Positions 9,467 through 18,595 of a stretch of DNA of 50,000 nucleotides are shown here, piece after piece. Every line of letters starts with the position of its first letter. Position 1 is the stretch's first letter. The translations under genes and the position numbers were made by a program. The notes beneath the pieces are model-generated. The model was not told the origin of the DNA. It did not search any database and worked only from the letters and a program-made list of their open reading frames with translations. The stretch comes from Legionella erythra (GTDB lineage Bacteria > Pseudomonadota > Gammaproteobacteria > Legionellales > Legionellaceae): NCBI RefSeq assembly GCF_001467615.1, contig NZ_LNYA01000024.1:131389-181388 (forward strand). Direction: 5' to 3'.

Positions 9467-9967
9467 ATGAACCTGATTAAGGATGTCCTGGCCTATCTTA
9501 AACAGCATGACCTGGTTTTAACCACAGCGGAATCCTGTACAGCGGGAAGAATCATTCATTTGCTTTCCAACATTTCAGGTAGCGGCGAATGCCTCGATGT
9601 GGGCTATGTGGTTTATTCTGTGGCAGCCAAAAAGCGGTTATTGGCAGTTAAACAAAAGACGATTGACAGCTACGGCTTAACCAGCGAAGAGGTCGCTCAT
9701 GAGATGGCCTTGGGCGCATTAAAGAAAAGTACGGCAAACGTGGTGGTCGCCACGACCGGAGTGGCGGGTCCCGGCACTATGGATGGCATTCCCGAAGGCA
9801 CCATTTGCTTTGCCTGGGGGTTTATTGTGAATAAGACGAGGATTATCTATACCCAAACCCGACAGTTCGAAGGCAACCGCAGTGGCGTACAAACTCGGGG
9901 GGCGGAGTATGCCCTGGCACAGATTCCGCCCTTTCATCAGCGTTGCCTTGAAGAAAACCCCTCTTGA
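9467..9967 (+). CDS. pncC: Nicotinamide-nucleotide amidohydrolase (short CinA)
   Basis: A 166-residue protein made only of the CinA C-terminal domain. It deamidates nicotinamide mononucleotide to nicotinic acid mononucleotide, recycling NAD breakdown products in the cytosol. Visible signatures are TTAESCTAG (about residues 18-26, with the catalytic Ser), the Y-V-x-YS segment (about 47-51), and TTGVAGPGTMDGIPEG (about 96-111). The N-terminal molybdopterin-like domain of long CinA is absent, as in E. coli PncC. A strong AGGGATAG precedes the ATG. Convergent with the next gene, with four bases between stop codons. Confidence 0.92.
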   Translation: MNLIKDVLAYLKQHDLVLTTAESCTAGRIIHLLSNISGSGECLDVGYVVYSVAAKKRLLAVKQKTIDSYGLTSEEVAHEMALGALKKSTANVVVATTGVAGPGTMDGIPEGTICFAWGFIVNKTRIIYTQTRQFEGNRSGVQTRGAEYALAQIPPFHQRCLEENPS

Positions 9968-9971
9968 TGGC

Positions 9972-10511
9972 TTATCGATGATTGAACAATTTAATCATGG
10001 CTTCATTAAATTGAGGAATATCATCTGGCTTCCTGCTGGTCAGGATCTGGTCGTCACAAACCACCGCCTTATCGACCCAATGGGCTCCGGCATTGATCAA
10101 GTCGGCTTTAATGGATGGCCAGGATGTCACTTGATGGCCTTTGACTACGTCCGCATTAATCAATAACCAGGGGCCGTGGCAAATGGCGGCAATGGGTTTA
10201 TGTTGTTTGTGCATGGCACTGACAAAAGAAGCCGCTTCAGGATAAAGACGCAGCCTGTCAGGATTAACTACGCCGCCTGGCAACAACAAGGCATCAAATT
10301 CGTCTGCCCTGGCTTCATTTAAGGGAATATCGACTGAAAACGTGTCCCCTTTTTCCAGGTGATTGAATCCTTGCAGGCCATCCTTTTCAGGCGAGATTAA
10401 AAACGTTTCCGCACCGGCATCCCGAAGGGCCTGACGTGGTTTAACCATTTCAACCTGTTCAAAGCCATTGGCGACCAGAATAGCCACTTTAAGGCCATTG
10501 AGATTCTCCAT
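9972..10511 (-). CDS. DJ-1/PfpI family protein (YhbO/PfpI-like)
   Basis: About 179 residues covering one DJ-1/PfpI domain. The nucleophile elbow is AAICHGP (Cys in a tight turn followed by His), and the acidic partner is in the EF/LLLPGG region. Family members act as glyoxalase III-type deglycases or chaperones in carbonyl stress; which activity applies here cannot be told. The start at 10511 is preferred (GGAG six bases upstream); the in-frame ATG at 10523 adds four residues. It is divergent from tdk. Confidence 0.88.
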   Translation of the reverse strand: MENLNGLKVAILVANGFEQVEMVKPRQALRDAGAETFLISPEKDGLQGFNHLEKGDTFSVDIPLNEARADEFDALLLPGGVVNPDRLRLYPEAASFVSAMHKQHKPIAAICHGPWLLINADVVKGHQVTSWPSIKADLINAGAHWVDKAVVCDDQILTSRKPDDIPQFNEAMIKLFNHR

Positions 10512-10680
10512 GTTATTCTCCATTAGTTCCTATGTTTTAATTATAGACAAATCCTAAAAAAAATAGATTAATCAATCAGTTATTTTTTATTGGGTCGCAT
10601 TCCTTTCGAGAAAGTTCGTGGCGATTGATTAATACCGGCTTTAGACGTTTAATATCGCCACGTAAGTGAAGGGGCATTTC

Positions 10681-11280
10681 ATGGCAAAATTGTATTTCTA
10701 TTATTCGGCAATGAACGCCGGCAAGAGCACCGTGCTACTGCAGTCAAGCCATAATTATCAGGAGCGGGGTATGCAGACCCTGTTGATGATGCCAGCTCTT
10801 GATAACCGGTTCCAGTACGGGACAATTACCTCGCGTATCGGCCTAAGCGAACCGGCCTATGCGTTTCATTCCGATGACAATTTGTATGAGCATGTGCTTA
10901 AAAGCCTGGCAGACAAGCCGTATGCCTGCGTGCTGATTGACGAGGCGCAATTTTTAACGCGGGAACAGGTCTATCAGCTGACCGAGATTGCTGATGGCCT
11001 GGCTATTCCTGTTCTGACCTATGGTTTACGTACGGATTTTCGCGGCGAGTTATTTACAGGCAGCCAATACCTGCTTGCCTGGGCCGATGAATTGGTGGAA
11101 ATAAAAACCATCTGCCATTGCGGGCGTAAAGCGACAATGAATCGACGCATTAATGCAGCGGGTGACGTGGTTGCGGAAGGCGAGCAGTTGTTTATCGGCG
11201 GCAACGAAAGCTATGTGTCCACCTGTCGACGTCACTTTAAAAGCCGGCAAACGGTCCCTGATATTCAATCTGTGCCATAA
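10681..11280 (+). CDS. tdk: Thymidine kinase, type II
   Basis: The 199-residue enzyme phosphorylates thymidine with ATP in the salvage pathway. It has a P-loop SAMNAGKST (9-17), Walker B-like LIDEAQF (85-91), and a lid zinc site from CHC (145-147) and CRRH (182-185). This is the TK1/bacterial Tdk architecture, close to the 205 residues of E. coli Tdk. The ATG at 10681 has AAGGGG upstream; the in-frame GTG at 10666 would overlap that site and is rejected. Single gene with no obvious operon partner. Confidence 0.95.
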   Translation: MAKLYFYYSAMNAGKSTVLLQSSHNYQERGMQTLLMMPALDNRFQYGTITSRIGLSEPAYAFHSDDNLYEHVLKSLADKPYACVLIDEAQFLTREQVYQLTEIADGLAIPVLTYGLRTDFRGELFTGSQYLLAWADELVEIKTICHCGRKATMNRRINAAGDVVAEGEQLFIGGNESYVSTCRRHFKSRQTVPDIQSVP

Positions 11281-11316
11281 AATTGTTCAATAAAGATACC
11301 TTTCCCCTTTATTTTT

Positions 11317-11345
11317 TGATACAATAGCGCGCAACTTTCGCGCGC
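11317..11345 (+). promoter_or_regulatory. Extended -10 with GCGCGC inverted repeat
   Basis: TGATACAAT at 11317-11325 fits an extended -10. Directly behind it, around the expected transcription start, are two 6-base arms GCGCGC at 11327-11332 and 11340-11345 separated by AACTTTC. This can be an operator or a leader hairpin ahead of the TTG-started MFS gene. Confidence 0.45.
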
Positions 11346-11362
11346 CGTATTAAGGAGTAACA

Positions 11363-12631
11363 TTGTCTGATTCAGCGACGGTGAATTCGGGGGTCGTTTT
11401 GCCTCGTGGTGGCCTGATGGCCTGGCTTGTGTGCCTGTCAGCCGGTTTGTTTTTCTTTTATGAGTTTTTTCAACTCAACATTTTTGATGTCATTAATCAG
11501 CCGTTGCGCGATGATTTTCATCTCGATGCGACAGAGCTTAGCTGGATGTCAAGCTCCTACCTTTGGGCCGATATTCTTTTCCTGCTGCCAGCCGGTATTA
11601 TCCTTGATCGTTATTCTATCCGCCGCGTTATCCTGACCGCCATGTTCATTTGTGTGATTGGCACGGTTGGTTTTGCCATGACCGATTCTTTCTTACTGGC
11701 CTCGTTTTTTCATTTTTTATCGGGCATCGGCAACGCGTTCTGTTTCCTTTCCTGTGTCGTTCTGGTGTCGCAATGGTTTCCGCCTCGTCGTCAGGCTCTG
11801 GTTATCGGTAGTCTGGTCACCATGGCTTTTATTGGTGGCATGATGGCCCATACGCCATTTGCCCATCTCAATGAAACTTACGGCTGGCGTAATTCACTGC
11901 TCATTGATGGGGCGGCTGGCGCCTTGTTGCTGGTTTGGATTTACGCGATTGTGAAAGACAGCCCTGATTCCAGGCGGCTTGTGCGCAATATTCAAACCCA
12001 GGCCGTGCTTCCGGGCTTTCTTAAGGCCCTCCGTAATCGCCAAAACTGGCTTTCCGGTTTATACACCTCCCTTTTAAATCTCCCTATCATGGTGTTGTGT
12101 GCCTTATGGGGTGCAAGCTACCTGCAGGTTGTCCATCACCTGCCGGAAATGGCCGCGAGTAACGTGGTCAGTCTGATTTTTATCGGCAGCATTATTGGTT
12201 GTCCTCTGGTGGGCTGGTTGTCAGACAGCCAGGGCCGCCGTAAGCCCTTGATGATTTTTGGGGCATTAACGACCTTAATTACAGTCGTTCCTTTGTTCCT
12301 TGATGTCACGCTTTCGCAAACCCAGTTAGGCCTTCTGTTTTTTGCCCTGGGTTTGTTCACCAGTACGCAGGTCATTACCTATCCTCTGATTGCGGAAAGC
12401 AATGACCCGGACAATACCGGGTCGGCAACGGGTGTCGCGTCTACCCTGATTATGGGGGGAGGCGGTGTAGGCCAGGTATTGTTTGGCTGGTTAATGCAGC
12501 ACCACGCCGGCACCACGGCACAACAGTATACAGTGGCTGATTTTCAATTCGCAATGTGGATGTTCCCCTTGACGGTGGTCGCCGCGCTGGTAGCGGTATT
12601 GTTAATCCGTGAAACTTACTGCAAACGTTAG
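11363..12631 (+). CDS. MFS transporter, paralogue A of a Legionella-type family
   Basis: The protein has 422 residues and about twelve membrane helices. Translation begins at TTG, set by AAGGAG six bases before it. The first helix carries FFFYEFFQLN and the loop after helix 2 has the MFS motif with DRYSIRR. QWFPPRRQA in the middle of the N-half is shared with the next gene and with the pair at 32-34.6 kb, so all four are paralogues. Substrate unknown; family members are often annotated only as MFS. It is followed after 16 bases by its neighbour, so the two are probably cotranscribed with deoB and zur. Confidence 0.82.
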   Translation: MSDSATVNSGVVLPRGGLMAWLVCLSAGLFFFYEFFQLNIFDVINQPLRDDFHLDATELSWMSSSYLWADILFLLPAGIILDRYSIRRVILTAMFICVIGTVGFAMTDSFLLASFFHFLSGIGNAFCFLSCVVLVSQWFPPRRQALVIGSLVTMAFIGGMMAHTPFAHLNETYGWRNSLLIDGAAGALLLVWIYAIVKDSPDSRRLVRNIQTQAVLPGFLKALRNRQNWLSGLYTSLLNLPIMVLCALWGASYLQVVHHLPEMAASNVVSLIFIGSIIGCPLVGWLSDSQGRRKPLMIFGALTTLITVVPLFLDVTLSQTQLGLLFFALGLFTSTQVITYPLIAESNDPDNTGSATGVASTLIMGGGGVGQVLFGWLMQHHAGTTAQQYTVADFQFAMWMFPLTVVAALVAVLLIRETYCKR

Positions 12632-12647
12632 GACAGAGGAGCTTTTT

Positions 12648-13925
12648 ATGCAGATGGTCGGTGAGTATAGGGAAGAAACCAGGGCGTCGCTGGGCATGTT
12701 GCCCTGGGTGGTTTGTTTTAGCGCATCGCTTTTTTTCTTTTATGAATTTATTCAAGGCAATATGTTTGCTTCCATTGCCGACAACATCATGCACGATTTT
12801 CAGATTCAGGCTGATAAAATGGCTTATCTTTCCAGCATCTATTATCTTTCCAATGTTCTGTTTCTCTTTGTTGCAGGAATGGTCCTTGATAAATACTCCA
12901 ATAAAAAAACCATCCTGTTTGCCATGTTTCTGTGTGTGGTCAGCACCTTTATCTTGGCCCATGCCCAGTCGTTTTATTTAGCCCTGCTTTGCCGTTTTAT
13001 TACCGGCATTGGCAGCGCGTTCTGCTTTCTCGGTCCCATCCGCATTGCCTCACGCTGGTTTCCTCCACGTCGCATGGCGATGATTACTGGTGCGGTAGTG
13101 ACTATGGCCATGACGGGCGGCATGCTGGCGCAATACCCGCTCACCAAACTGGTTGCACAAGTCGGCTGGCGCGACGCCTTAACCCAGGTGGGTTGGCTTG
13201 GTACCGCGATGCTGATTGTCATGTGTTTCGGTATTGTCGATAAAAAGCAGTTGGTGGCTGGCGAGTCTAAAAAAATCGAGATTAAAACCATCATCCGCAA
13301 AGCATACCTTAACGCCCAGAATCTGCGTGCCGCCTTATACACCAGCCTCATGAACATGGCCATTGCTGTTTTTGGCGCCATGATGGGCTCGTTGTATCTG
13401 ATGCAGCGTCTCGATATCAGTAAGGAAGATGCCTCGCTGGTCAACACCATGCTGTTTCTGGGGGCCATTTTCGGTGGCCCGGTGATAGGCTGGATCTCGG
13501 ATAAACTGGGTCTTCGCATCATGCCAATGAAAATCGGCGTCCTCGCCTCATTGGTTACGGTATTAGCCATTTTGTTTGCTCCGGTGTCTTTACCCTTAAT
13601 GAAGGTGCTGTTTTTCCTGCTTGGCTTTTTTACTGCGGCTCAAGTGATTAGTTATGCCCTAGTGGCAGAAAGCAGCTCGCCGCTCATGACTGCGACGGCG
13701 GTGAGTGTTATTTCCATCCTGACTCAGGGCGGCTACATCGTGTATCAAAATGTCTTTAGCCAACTGCTCATCCATCACGGTGAAATGCACATGGTGCAGG
13801 GCGTGCCTGTATATTCGTTGGGTGATTACCAATACGCTGCCCTGATGTTGCCAGTCGGATTAATTATTGCCTTATTGGCTTTAACCGGTTTGCGTGAAAC
13901 ACATGGCCGCCACATGGAGGGATAA
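12648..13925 (+). CDS. MFS transporter, paralogue B
   Basis: 425 residues, about twelve helices. The start at 12648 follows GAGGAG at good spacing; an in-frame GTG at 12609 lies inside the upstream gene and lacks a ribosome site. It shares [12 protein letters not shown] in helix 1, DKYSNKK in the first cytoplasmic loop and RWFPPRRMA in the fourth helix region with the preceding gene, showing tandem duplication. deoB starts five bases after its stop. Substrate unknown. Confidence 0.82.
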   Translation: MQMVGEYREETRASLGMLPWVVCFSASLFFFYEFIQGNMFASIADNIMHDFQIQADKMAYLSSIYYLSNVLFLFVAGMVLDKYSNKKTILFAMFLCVVSTFILAHAQSFYLALLCRFITGIGSAFCFLGPIRIASRWFPPRRMAMITGAVVTMAMTGGMLAQYPLTKLVAQVGWRDALTQVGWLGTAMLIVMCFGIVDKKQLVAGESKKIEIKTIIRKAYLNAQNLRAALYTSLMNMAIAVFGAMMGSLYLMQRLDISKEDASLVNTMLFLGAIFGGPVIGWISDKLGLRIMPMKIGVLASLVTVLAILFAPVSLPLMKVLFFLLGFFTAAQVISYALVAESSSPLMTATAVSVISILTQGGYIVYQNVFSQLLIHHGEMHMVQGVPVYSLGDYQYAALMLPVGLIIALLALTGLRETHGRHMEG

Positions 13926-13930
13926 GCCGA

Positions 13931-15151
13931 ATGCCAGGACGTGTATGTATACTTTTATTGGATTCCTTAGGCATTGGCGCAAGCCTGGATGCTCACCGTT
14001 ACGGCGATGAGGGAGCCAATACCTTTGCGCATATCCACGAAGCCTGTGAACAGGGGCAGGCGGACAAGCCCGGGATGCGTCAGGGACCGCTGACGCTTCC
14101 TAATCTAACCGCGGCGGGGCTTTACCATGCCGCCATGGCCAGTTCCGCCCCTACGAGCTTCTCACTTGAAAACCTTGCCGAGCCCATAGGCTATTACGGC
14201 TATGCGGTGGAACAAAGTTTAGGCAAAGACACCCCCAGTGGTCACTGGGAACTGGCGGGTGTTCCGGTCACGTTTGAATGGGGGTATTTCCCCGACACCT
14301 TCCCTTGCTTTCCTGAAAAGCTTATTGCTGATTTTATCCGCGAAGCCAAACTGCCGGGTGTGTTAGGACAGAAGCATGCTTCCGGTACGGTCATTATTGA
14401 TGAATTGGGTGAAGAACACATCAAAACAGGAAAGCCCATTGTTTACACGTCAGCAGACAGTGTGTTTCAGATTGCCGCCCACGAAGCTCATTTTGGCCTT
14501 GAGCGTTTGTATGAGCTATGCGAAATTGCCCGAAGTCTGGTCGATGATTATCAAATCGGACGGGTGATTGCGCGTCCTTTTATTGGTCAACCAGGGCATT
14601 TTTCCCGTACGGGCAACCGCCGCGATTATGCTACCTTACCTCCCGCGCCCACGTTGCTTGATGAATTGAAAAAACGGGGACGGGACGTCATTGCCATCGG
14701 CAAAACGGCTGATATATTTGCCCATCAGGGCATAACGCACACCATTAAGGCGGATGGTAACATGGCTCTGTTTGACGCCACCCTTGAGGCCATGCAAACG
14801 GCATCGCCTGGTAGTTTGGTGTTTACCAATTTTGTCGATTTCGATTCCTCCTATGGTCATCGCCGCGACACCGCGGGTTATGCGCATGCGCTGGAGCAAT
14901 TTGATGCCCGGCTGCCCGAATTAAAGGCCCTGCTTAAAGATGACGACGTCATTGTCATTGCCGCTGATCATGGCTGTGATCCAACTTTCCCAGGGTCTGA
15001 TCATACCCGGGAACATATCCCGGTTCTCGTGTTTGGCCCTAAAACGCCAAGCCGTTTTATCGGACGGCGTGACAGTTTTGCGGATGTAGGGCAGAGCCTT
15101 GCCCAATACCTTGACATCGAGCCCTTACTTCACGGCGTTTCCTTTCTCTGA
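13931..15151 (+). CDS. deoB: Phosphopentomutase
   Basis: 406 residues, the normal length. It interconverts (deoxy)ribose-1-phosphate and -5-phosphate, linking nucleoside breakdown to the pentose pathway. It is an alkaline-phosphatase-superfamily enzyme with two Mn ions. The metal-binding residues are visible in [10 protein letters not shown] near the N-terminus, [13 protein letters not shown] (about residues 299-311), and [19 protein letters not shown] (about 341-359). The phosphorylated Thr lies in [10 protein letters not shown] (about 98-107). The final TGA shares its last base with the ATG of zur, indicating translational coupling. The combination with two carriers suggests nucleoside uptake and use, which is inference. 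Confidence 0.95.
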   Translation: MPGRVCILLLDSLGIGASLDAHRYGDEGANTFAHIHEACEQGQADKPGMRQGPLTLPNLTAAGLYHAAMASSAPTSFSLENLAEPIGYYGYAVEQSLGKDTPSGHWELAGVPVTFEWGYFPDTFPCFPEKLIADFIREAKLPGVLGQKHASGTVIIDELGEEHIKTGKPIVYTSADSVFQIAAHEAHFGLERLYELCEIARSLVDDYQIGRVIARPFIGQPGHFSRTGNRRDYATLPPAPTLLDELKKRGRDVIAIGKTADIFAHQGITHTIKADGNMALFDATLEAMQTASPGSLVFTNFVDFDSSYGHRRDTAGYAHALEQFDARLPELKALLKDDDVIVIAADHGCDPTFPGSDHTREHIPVLVFGPKTPSRFIGRRDSFADVGQSLAQYLDIEPLLHGVSFL

Positions 15152-15609
15152 TGGCCTACCCGGTTGCTTTTCTCGATTTCTGCGCGACGGTAGCACACAA
15201 GCCTACGTCGTTACGTAAAAATGTTCTCTACATTTTATGGCGCAGCGACAAACCGCTTAAAGCCTATGACATCCTGGAGCAATTGTTGCAATTTAACGCC
15301 AATGCCAAGCCGCCTGCCGTGTACCGGGTGCTGGATTATTTTGTCGCTTTAGGGCTAGTCCACAAGATTGAATCCATTCAATCCTACTCCTTGTGCCAGG
15401 AGCATGAAAAAAAATACCATTGTGAGCTACTCATGGTATGCCATCACTGCCATGCGGTGGTTGAGGTGTATGATTCGAATTTGCATGCCTTGATAAAACA
15501 ATTAGGCCAAACGCAGCGGTTTGCCTTGCAGGAAAGCAGCATTGAAATCAAGGGCCTGTGTGAATCATGCCAGGCACAGCATCGAACCCAGCGTTCAAAA
15601 AAGGTATAA
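15151..15609 (+). CDS. zur: Fur-family zinc-type regulator (Zur-like)
   Basis: 152 residues with an N-terminal winged helix (about 15-85, with the AKPPAVYRVLDYF recognition segment) and a C-terminal dimerisation and metal domain. Structural zinc ligands are the pairs CHHC (about residues 91-94) and CESC (about 131-134). Other His/Cys in LCQEHEKKYHC suit the sensory site. The short form without a His-rich tail, and the LRKNVLYILW opening, match Zur rather than Fur. Its ATG overlaps the deoB stop (ATGA). No Zur box was confidently located in the window, so its targets are not stated. Confidence 0.82.
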   Translation: MAYPVAFLDFCATVAHKPTSLRKNVLYILWRSDKPLKAYDILEQLLQFNANAKPPAVYRVLDYFVALGLVHKIESIQSYSLCQEHEKKYHCELLMVCHHCHAVVEVYDSNLHALIKQLGQTQRFALQESSIEIKGLCESCQAQHRTQRSKKV

Positions 15610-15636
15610 AAAATCACCCACGCCTATTGAATTTCC

Positions 15637-15663
15637 AGCTTAATGCCCCCACATAAGCTTTTT
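15637..15663 (+). terminator. Weak terminator after zur
   Basis: AGCTTA and TAAGCT form a 6-bp stem around an 11-base C-rich loop, followed by four T. It ends the MFS-MFS-deoB-zur run before hslV. The stem is short, so readthrough into hslV is possible. Confidence 0.45.
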
Positions 15664-15684
15664 CAGTATGCATGAGGAATTATT

Positions 15685-16233
15685 TTGGAACAATACCGTG
15701 GAACAACCATCCTGTCGGTGAGGCGGGGTAATCAGGTCGTGATTGGCGGAGACGGTCAGGTCACGATGGGCAATACTGTCATGAAAGGCAATGCCAAAAA
15801 GGTCAGACGCCTTTATAAAGACAAAGTCATTGCCGGTTTTGCCGGCGGTACCGCGGATGCGTTCACCCTGTTTGAGCGGTTTGAACGCAAACTGGAAATG
15901 CACCAGGGGCATTTGGTGCGTGCAGCTGTGGAATTGGCTAAAGATTGGCGTACCGATAAAATCCTGCGGCGTCTCGAAGCCCTGCTCGCGGTGGCTGACA
16001 GCAAGGCTTCGCTCATTATTACCGGTAATGGCGATGTCATTGAACCCGAAGGCGGTTTGATTGCCATTGGTTCCGGCGGCCCCTTTGCCCAATCAGCGGC
16101 ACGGGCACTGATAGAAAACACCAAATTGCCGGCAGTGGACATTGTGCGCAAAGCCCTGGCAATTGCCGGTGATATTTGTATCTACACCAACCATAATTTA
16201 ACCATCGAAGAATTGGATAGCGACAGTGAATAA
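15685..16233 (+). CDS. hslV: ATP-dependent protease peptidase subunit HslV (ClpQ)
   Basis: The proteolytic core of the HslUV two-ring protease, 182 residues before processing. It starts at TTG with GAGGA upstream. The six-residue stub MEQYRG precedes TTILSVRRG. The mature enzyme needs the free N-terminal Thr as nucleophile, so the stub must be removed, unlike in E. coli where only Met precedes the Thr. Downstream are [15 protein letters not shown] and [10 protein letters not shown], standard for HslV. It overlaps hslU by eight bases, so the pair is one operon. Confidence 0.97.
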   Translation: MEQYRGTTILSVRRGNQVVIGGDGQVTMGNTVMKGNAKKVRRLYKDKVIAGFAGGTADAFTLFERFERKLEMHQGHLVRAAVELAKDWRTDKILRRLEALLAVADSKASLIITGNGDVIEPEGGLIAIGSGGPFAQSAARALIENTKLPAVDIVRKALAIAGDICIYTNHNLTIEELDSDSE

Positions 16234-17560
16234 TGCAATGATGACTCCTCGGGAGATTGTGCAAGAGTTGGATAAGCACATTATTGGGCAGGATCAGGCG
16301 AAACGGGCGGTGGCCATTGCCCTGCGTAATCGCTGGCGGCGCATGCAAATTGTAGACGATGCCTTACGCAATGAGATCATGCCGAAAAATATTTTAATGA
16401 TAGGACCGACAGGTGTGGGTAAAACCGAAATTGCCCGCCGTCTGGCCAAATTAGCGCAAGCGCCTTTTATCAAGGTTGAAGCCACCAAATTTACTGAAGT
16501 CGGGTACGTTGGCCGCGATGTGGACTCCATCATTCGGGATTTGGCGGATATTGCCATCAAGCAAGAACGTGAATTGGCCATGAAAAAGGTCGAAAATTTA
16601 GCCGAAGAGGCCGCGGAAGAGCGGGTCCTCGATGCGCTGCTGCCGCCAGCCCGCGGTAGTTTGGTGCCAAGTGAAAAAGAAAGCTCAACCCGCCAGATAT
16701 TCCGCAAGCAATTGCGCGAAGGCACTTTAAATGACAATGAAATTGAAATTGAAGTGGCTGCTTCGCCGGTGGGTGTAGAAATTATGGCGCCTCCAGGCAT
16801 GGAAGAAATGACCAGCCAATTACAAGCCATGTTTCAGCAAGTGGGTAGCGGCCGCACCAAAACACGTAAAATGACCATTGCCAAAGCGATGAAACTCATT
16901 CGTGAGGAAGAAGCGGCAAAACTCATCAATGAAGAAGACATTAAAACACGTGCAATCGAAAAGGTTGAACAACACGGTATTGTGTTCATCGATGAGCTGG
17001 ATAAAGTCGCCCGGCGCGCGGAACATGGTGGCGGCGGGGATGTGTCGCGCGAAGGTGTGCAGCGCGATTTACTGCCGCTGGTGGAAGGAACAACCGTATC
17101 GACAAAATACGGCATGATTAAATCGGATCATATCCTGTTTATTGCCTCCGGTGCGTTTCATGTTGCCAAGCCCTCTGATTTAATTGCCGAGTTACAGGGT
17201 CGTTTGCCTATCCGTGTCGAACTGGCTGCACTCAGTGTTGATGATTTTGTCCGCATTCTGACGGAGCCCAGTTGTTCATTAACGCAGCAATACACATCGC
17301 TTATGGCAACGGAGGGTCTGACTTTAACGTTTGATACCTCAGGCATTAAACGCATTGCTGAAGTGGCCTGGCAAGTGAACGAGCGTACGGAAAACATTGG
17401 TGCGCGCCGTCTTTACACGGTCATGGAACGTTTGCTGGAAGTTGTATCCTTCGAAGCGACGGATAAAGCGGGTGAATCGGTACATGTCGATTTGGCTTAT
17501 GTCAATGAGCATCTCGGCAAACTGGTCGCCGATGATGACTTGGCGCGTTATATTTTATAA
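16226..17560 (+). CDS. hslU: HslU ATPase (ClpY), protease-associated unfoldase
   Basis: AAA+ unfoldase of 444 residues that feeds substrates to HslV. Walker A GPTGVGKT lies at 60-67 and Walker [10 protein letters not shown] at about 251-259. The intermediate I-domain is about 110-240, with sensor and arginine-finger segments after it. The C-terminal RYIL is the tail that inserts into HslV. A GTG at 16226 overlaps the hslV stop; an ATG at 16238 would remove four residues and is a real alternative, since neither has a strong ribosome site. Typical partner order hslV-hslU. Confidence 0.96.
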   Translation: MNNAMMTPREIVQELDKHIIGQDQAKRAVAIALRNRWRRMQIVDDALRNEIMPKNILMIGPTGVGKTEIARRLAKLAQAPFIKVEATKFTEVGYVGRDVDSIIRDLADIAIKQERELAMKKVENLAEEAAEERVLDALLPPARGSLVPSEKESSTRQIFRKQLREGTLNDNEIEIEVAASPVGVEIMAPPGMEEMTSQLQAMFQQVGSGRTKTRKMTIAKAMKLIREEEAAKLINEEDIKTRAIEKVEQHGIVFIDELDKVARRAEHGGGGDVSREGVQRDLLPLVEGTTVSTKYGMIKSDHILFIASGAFHVAKPSDLIAELQGRLPIRVELAALSVDDFVRILTEPSCSLTQQYTSLMATEGLTLTFDTSGIKRIAEVAWQVNERTENIGARRLYTVMERLLEVVSFEATDKAGESVHVDLAYVNEHLGKLVADDDLARYIL

Positions 17561-17562
17561 AT

Positions 17563-17588
17563 GCTTCCGCGTGATGCGGAAGCGTTTT
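17563..17588 (+). terminator. Terminator after hslVU
   Basis: Perfect 8-bp stem GCTTCCGC / GCGGAAGC with loop GTGAT, followed by GTTTTC. It sits two bases past the hslU stop and just before the 3' end of the convergent gene. Confidence 0.75.
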
Positions 17589-17591
17589 CAA

Positions 17592-18515
17592 TTATAATTG
17601 ACAGGTCGACGAGGGATCGCTTGAGTCGGCCATGTACTTCACGGCAATCGCCGCTGCCGTCAGTGCGGCGGTGCCAAAGAATAAAAGGGAACAATTCCTG
17701 TTTCGTCTCTGTTGTTCCAACTGCTGTTTCCGTTCGTGTTCCTCTTTGTTTTTTTCCTGGATCATGAGTTCTGATATGTCCTTTTTCATGGTGTTGACCA
17801 GGGTCGGAATATTATCCATATCGAGCATCGGTTGATTCGCAATTTTTGTCATGGTTGCGAAAACCTCCGGGGCCTGCTTTTTAGCGTTCTCAATCATTTT
17901 CTGGGAGGCGCCGGTGTCATTGGCGGTAAAATTCGCTATACAGGTGGGCAGTGGCTGGGCAATGTCCAGAGGGGAGCAGGACGGGTCGATAATTTTTTCA
18001 AAGGCTAGATAAAAACCAAATCGACAAAAAAGAGCGGCTTCGGAAGGGGCATTTTTTAACTGATAGTCAAAATGGACCAGCAGTTGCAAAATCTTCTCGA
18101 TCACAGGGTAGGGGTCATCCATGCCAGCATATTCGATATGAAAATGGGGGTACTCATTATGCGCATTCATATTGTGATAAAAATTGGGATCATGCGCATG
18201 GATAGTATCTTCGCCAAACAGCGAAACATGGCCATCGAGCACCTCCGCGTGAGGCAACTTCTGAGCAAAGGAAAATTGGGGGCACTGACTGCCATCGGAA
18301 TGACCGCCGCATTTGAGCAATACACTAATGAGCCCTTCCATAAAAAAGCTATTGATGGATTGCTCTTTTTCTGTTTTACCGCGTTGATGGAAGAGTGTAA
18401 ACGTCAGGGTTTTCGCGTCGTAAACAAACTCCACTTTCTCTAAAAAGGAGCCTTCTGAAAAGTCAATAATGGCACGTGCTCCTGTGTGTTTATGGTAAAT
18501 CGTGGTTAATTTCAT
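17592..18515 (-). CDS. Hypothetical protein with C-terminal membrane segment, 307 aa
   Basis: No family recognised. The start has AAGAGGG six bases upstream. Most of the protein is soluble and rich in His, Phe and acidic residues. A basic, Gln/Glu-rich probable coiled coil (about 250-275) leads into one hydrophobic segment (LLFFGTAALTAAAIAVKYM, about 277-295). A short tail of about twelve polar residues follows. That arrangement is a tail-anchor-like topology, which is rare for ordinary bacterial housekeeping proteins and seen in some translocated effectors; this is inference. It lies convergent to hslU and divergent from the SulP gene. Confidence 0.65.
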   Translation of the reverse strand: MKLTTIYHKHTGARAIIDFSEGSFLEKVEFVYDAKTLTFTLFHQRGKTEKEQSINSFFMEGLISVLLKCGGHSDGSQCPQFSFAQKLPHAEVLDGHVSLFGEDTIHAHDPNFYHNMNAHNEYPHFHIEYAGMDDPYPVIEKILQLLVHFDYQLKNAPSEAALFCRFGFYLAFEKIIDPSCSPLDIAQPLPTCIANFTANDTGASQKMIENAKKQAPEVFATMTKIANQPMLDMDNIPTLVNTMKKDISELMIQEKNKEEHERKQQLEQQRRNRNCSLLFFGTAALTAAAIAVKYMADSSDPSSTCQL

Positions 18516-18595
18516 TGAGACCCTCTTGGTAAGTCATTGAACGGAATCGGCATCCTGCGTAAAGCAAGTTTACATTTGCGTTAGCGAAGAACATA

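Noticed and set aside
12609-12647. An earlier GTG start for MFS paralogue B
   Set aside because: It lies inside the upstream gene, has no ribosome site, and the ATG at 12648 has GAGGAG at proper spacing.
18480-18515. Reading the 17592-18515 protein as a CaaX-prenylated effector
   Set aside because: The end is TCQL, with only two residues after Cys, so it is not a CaaX box.
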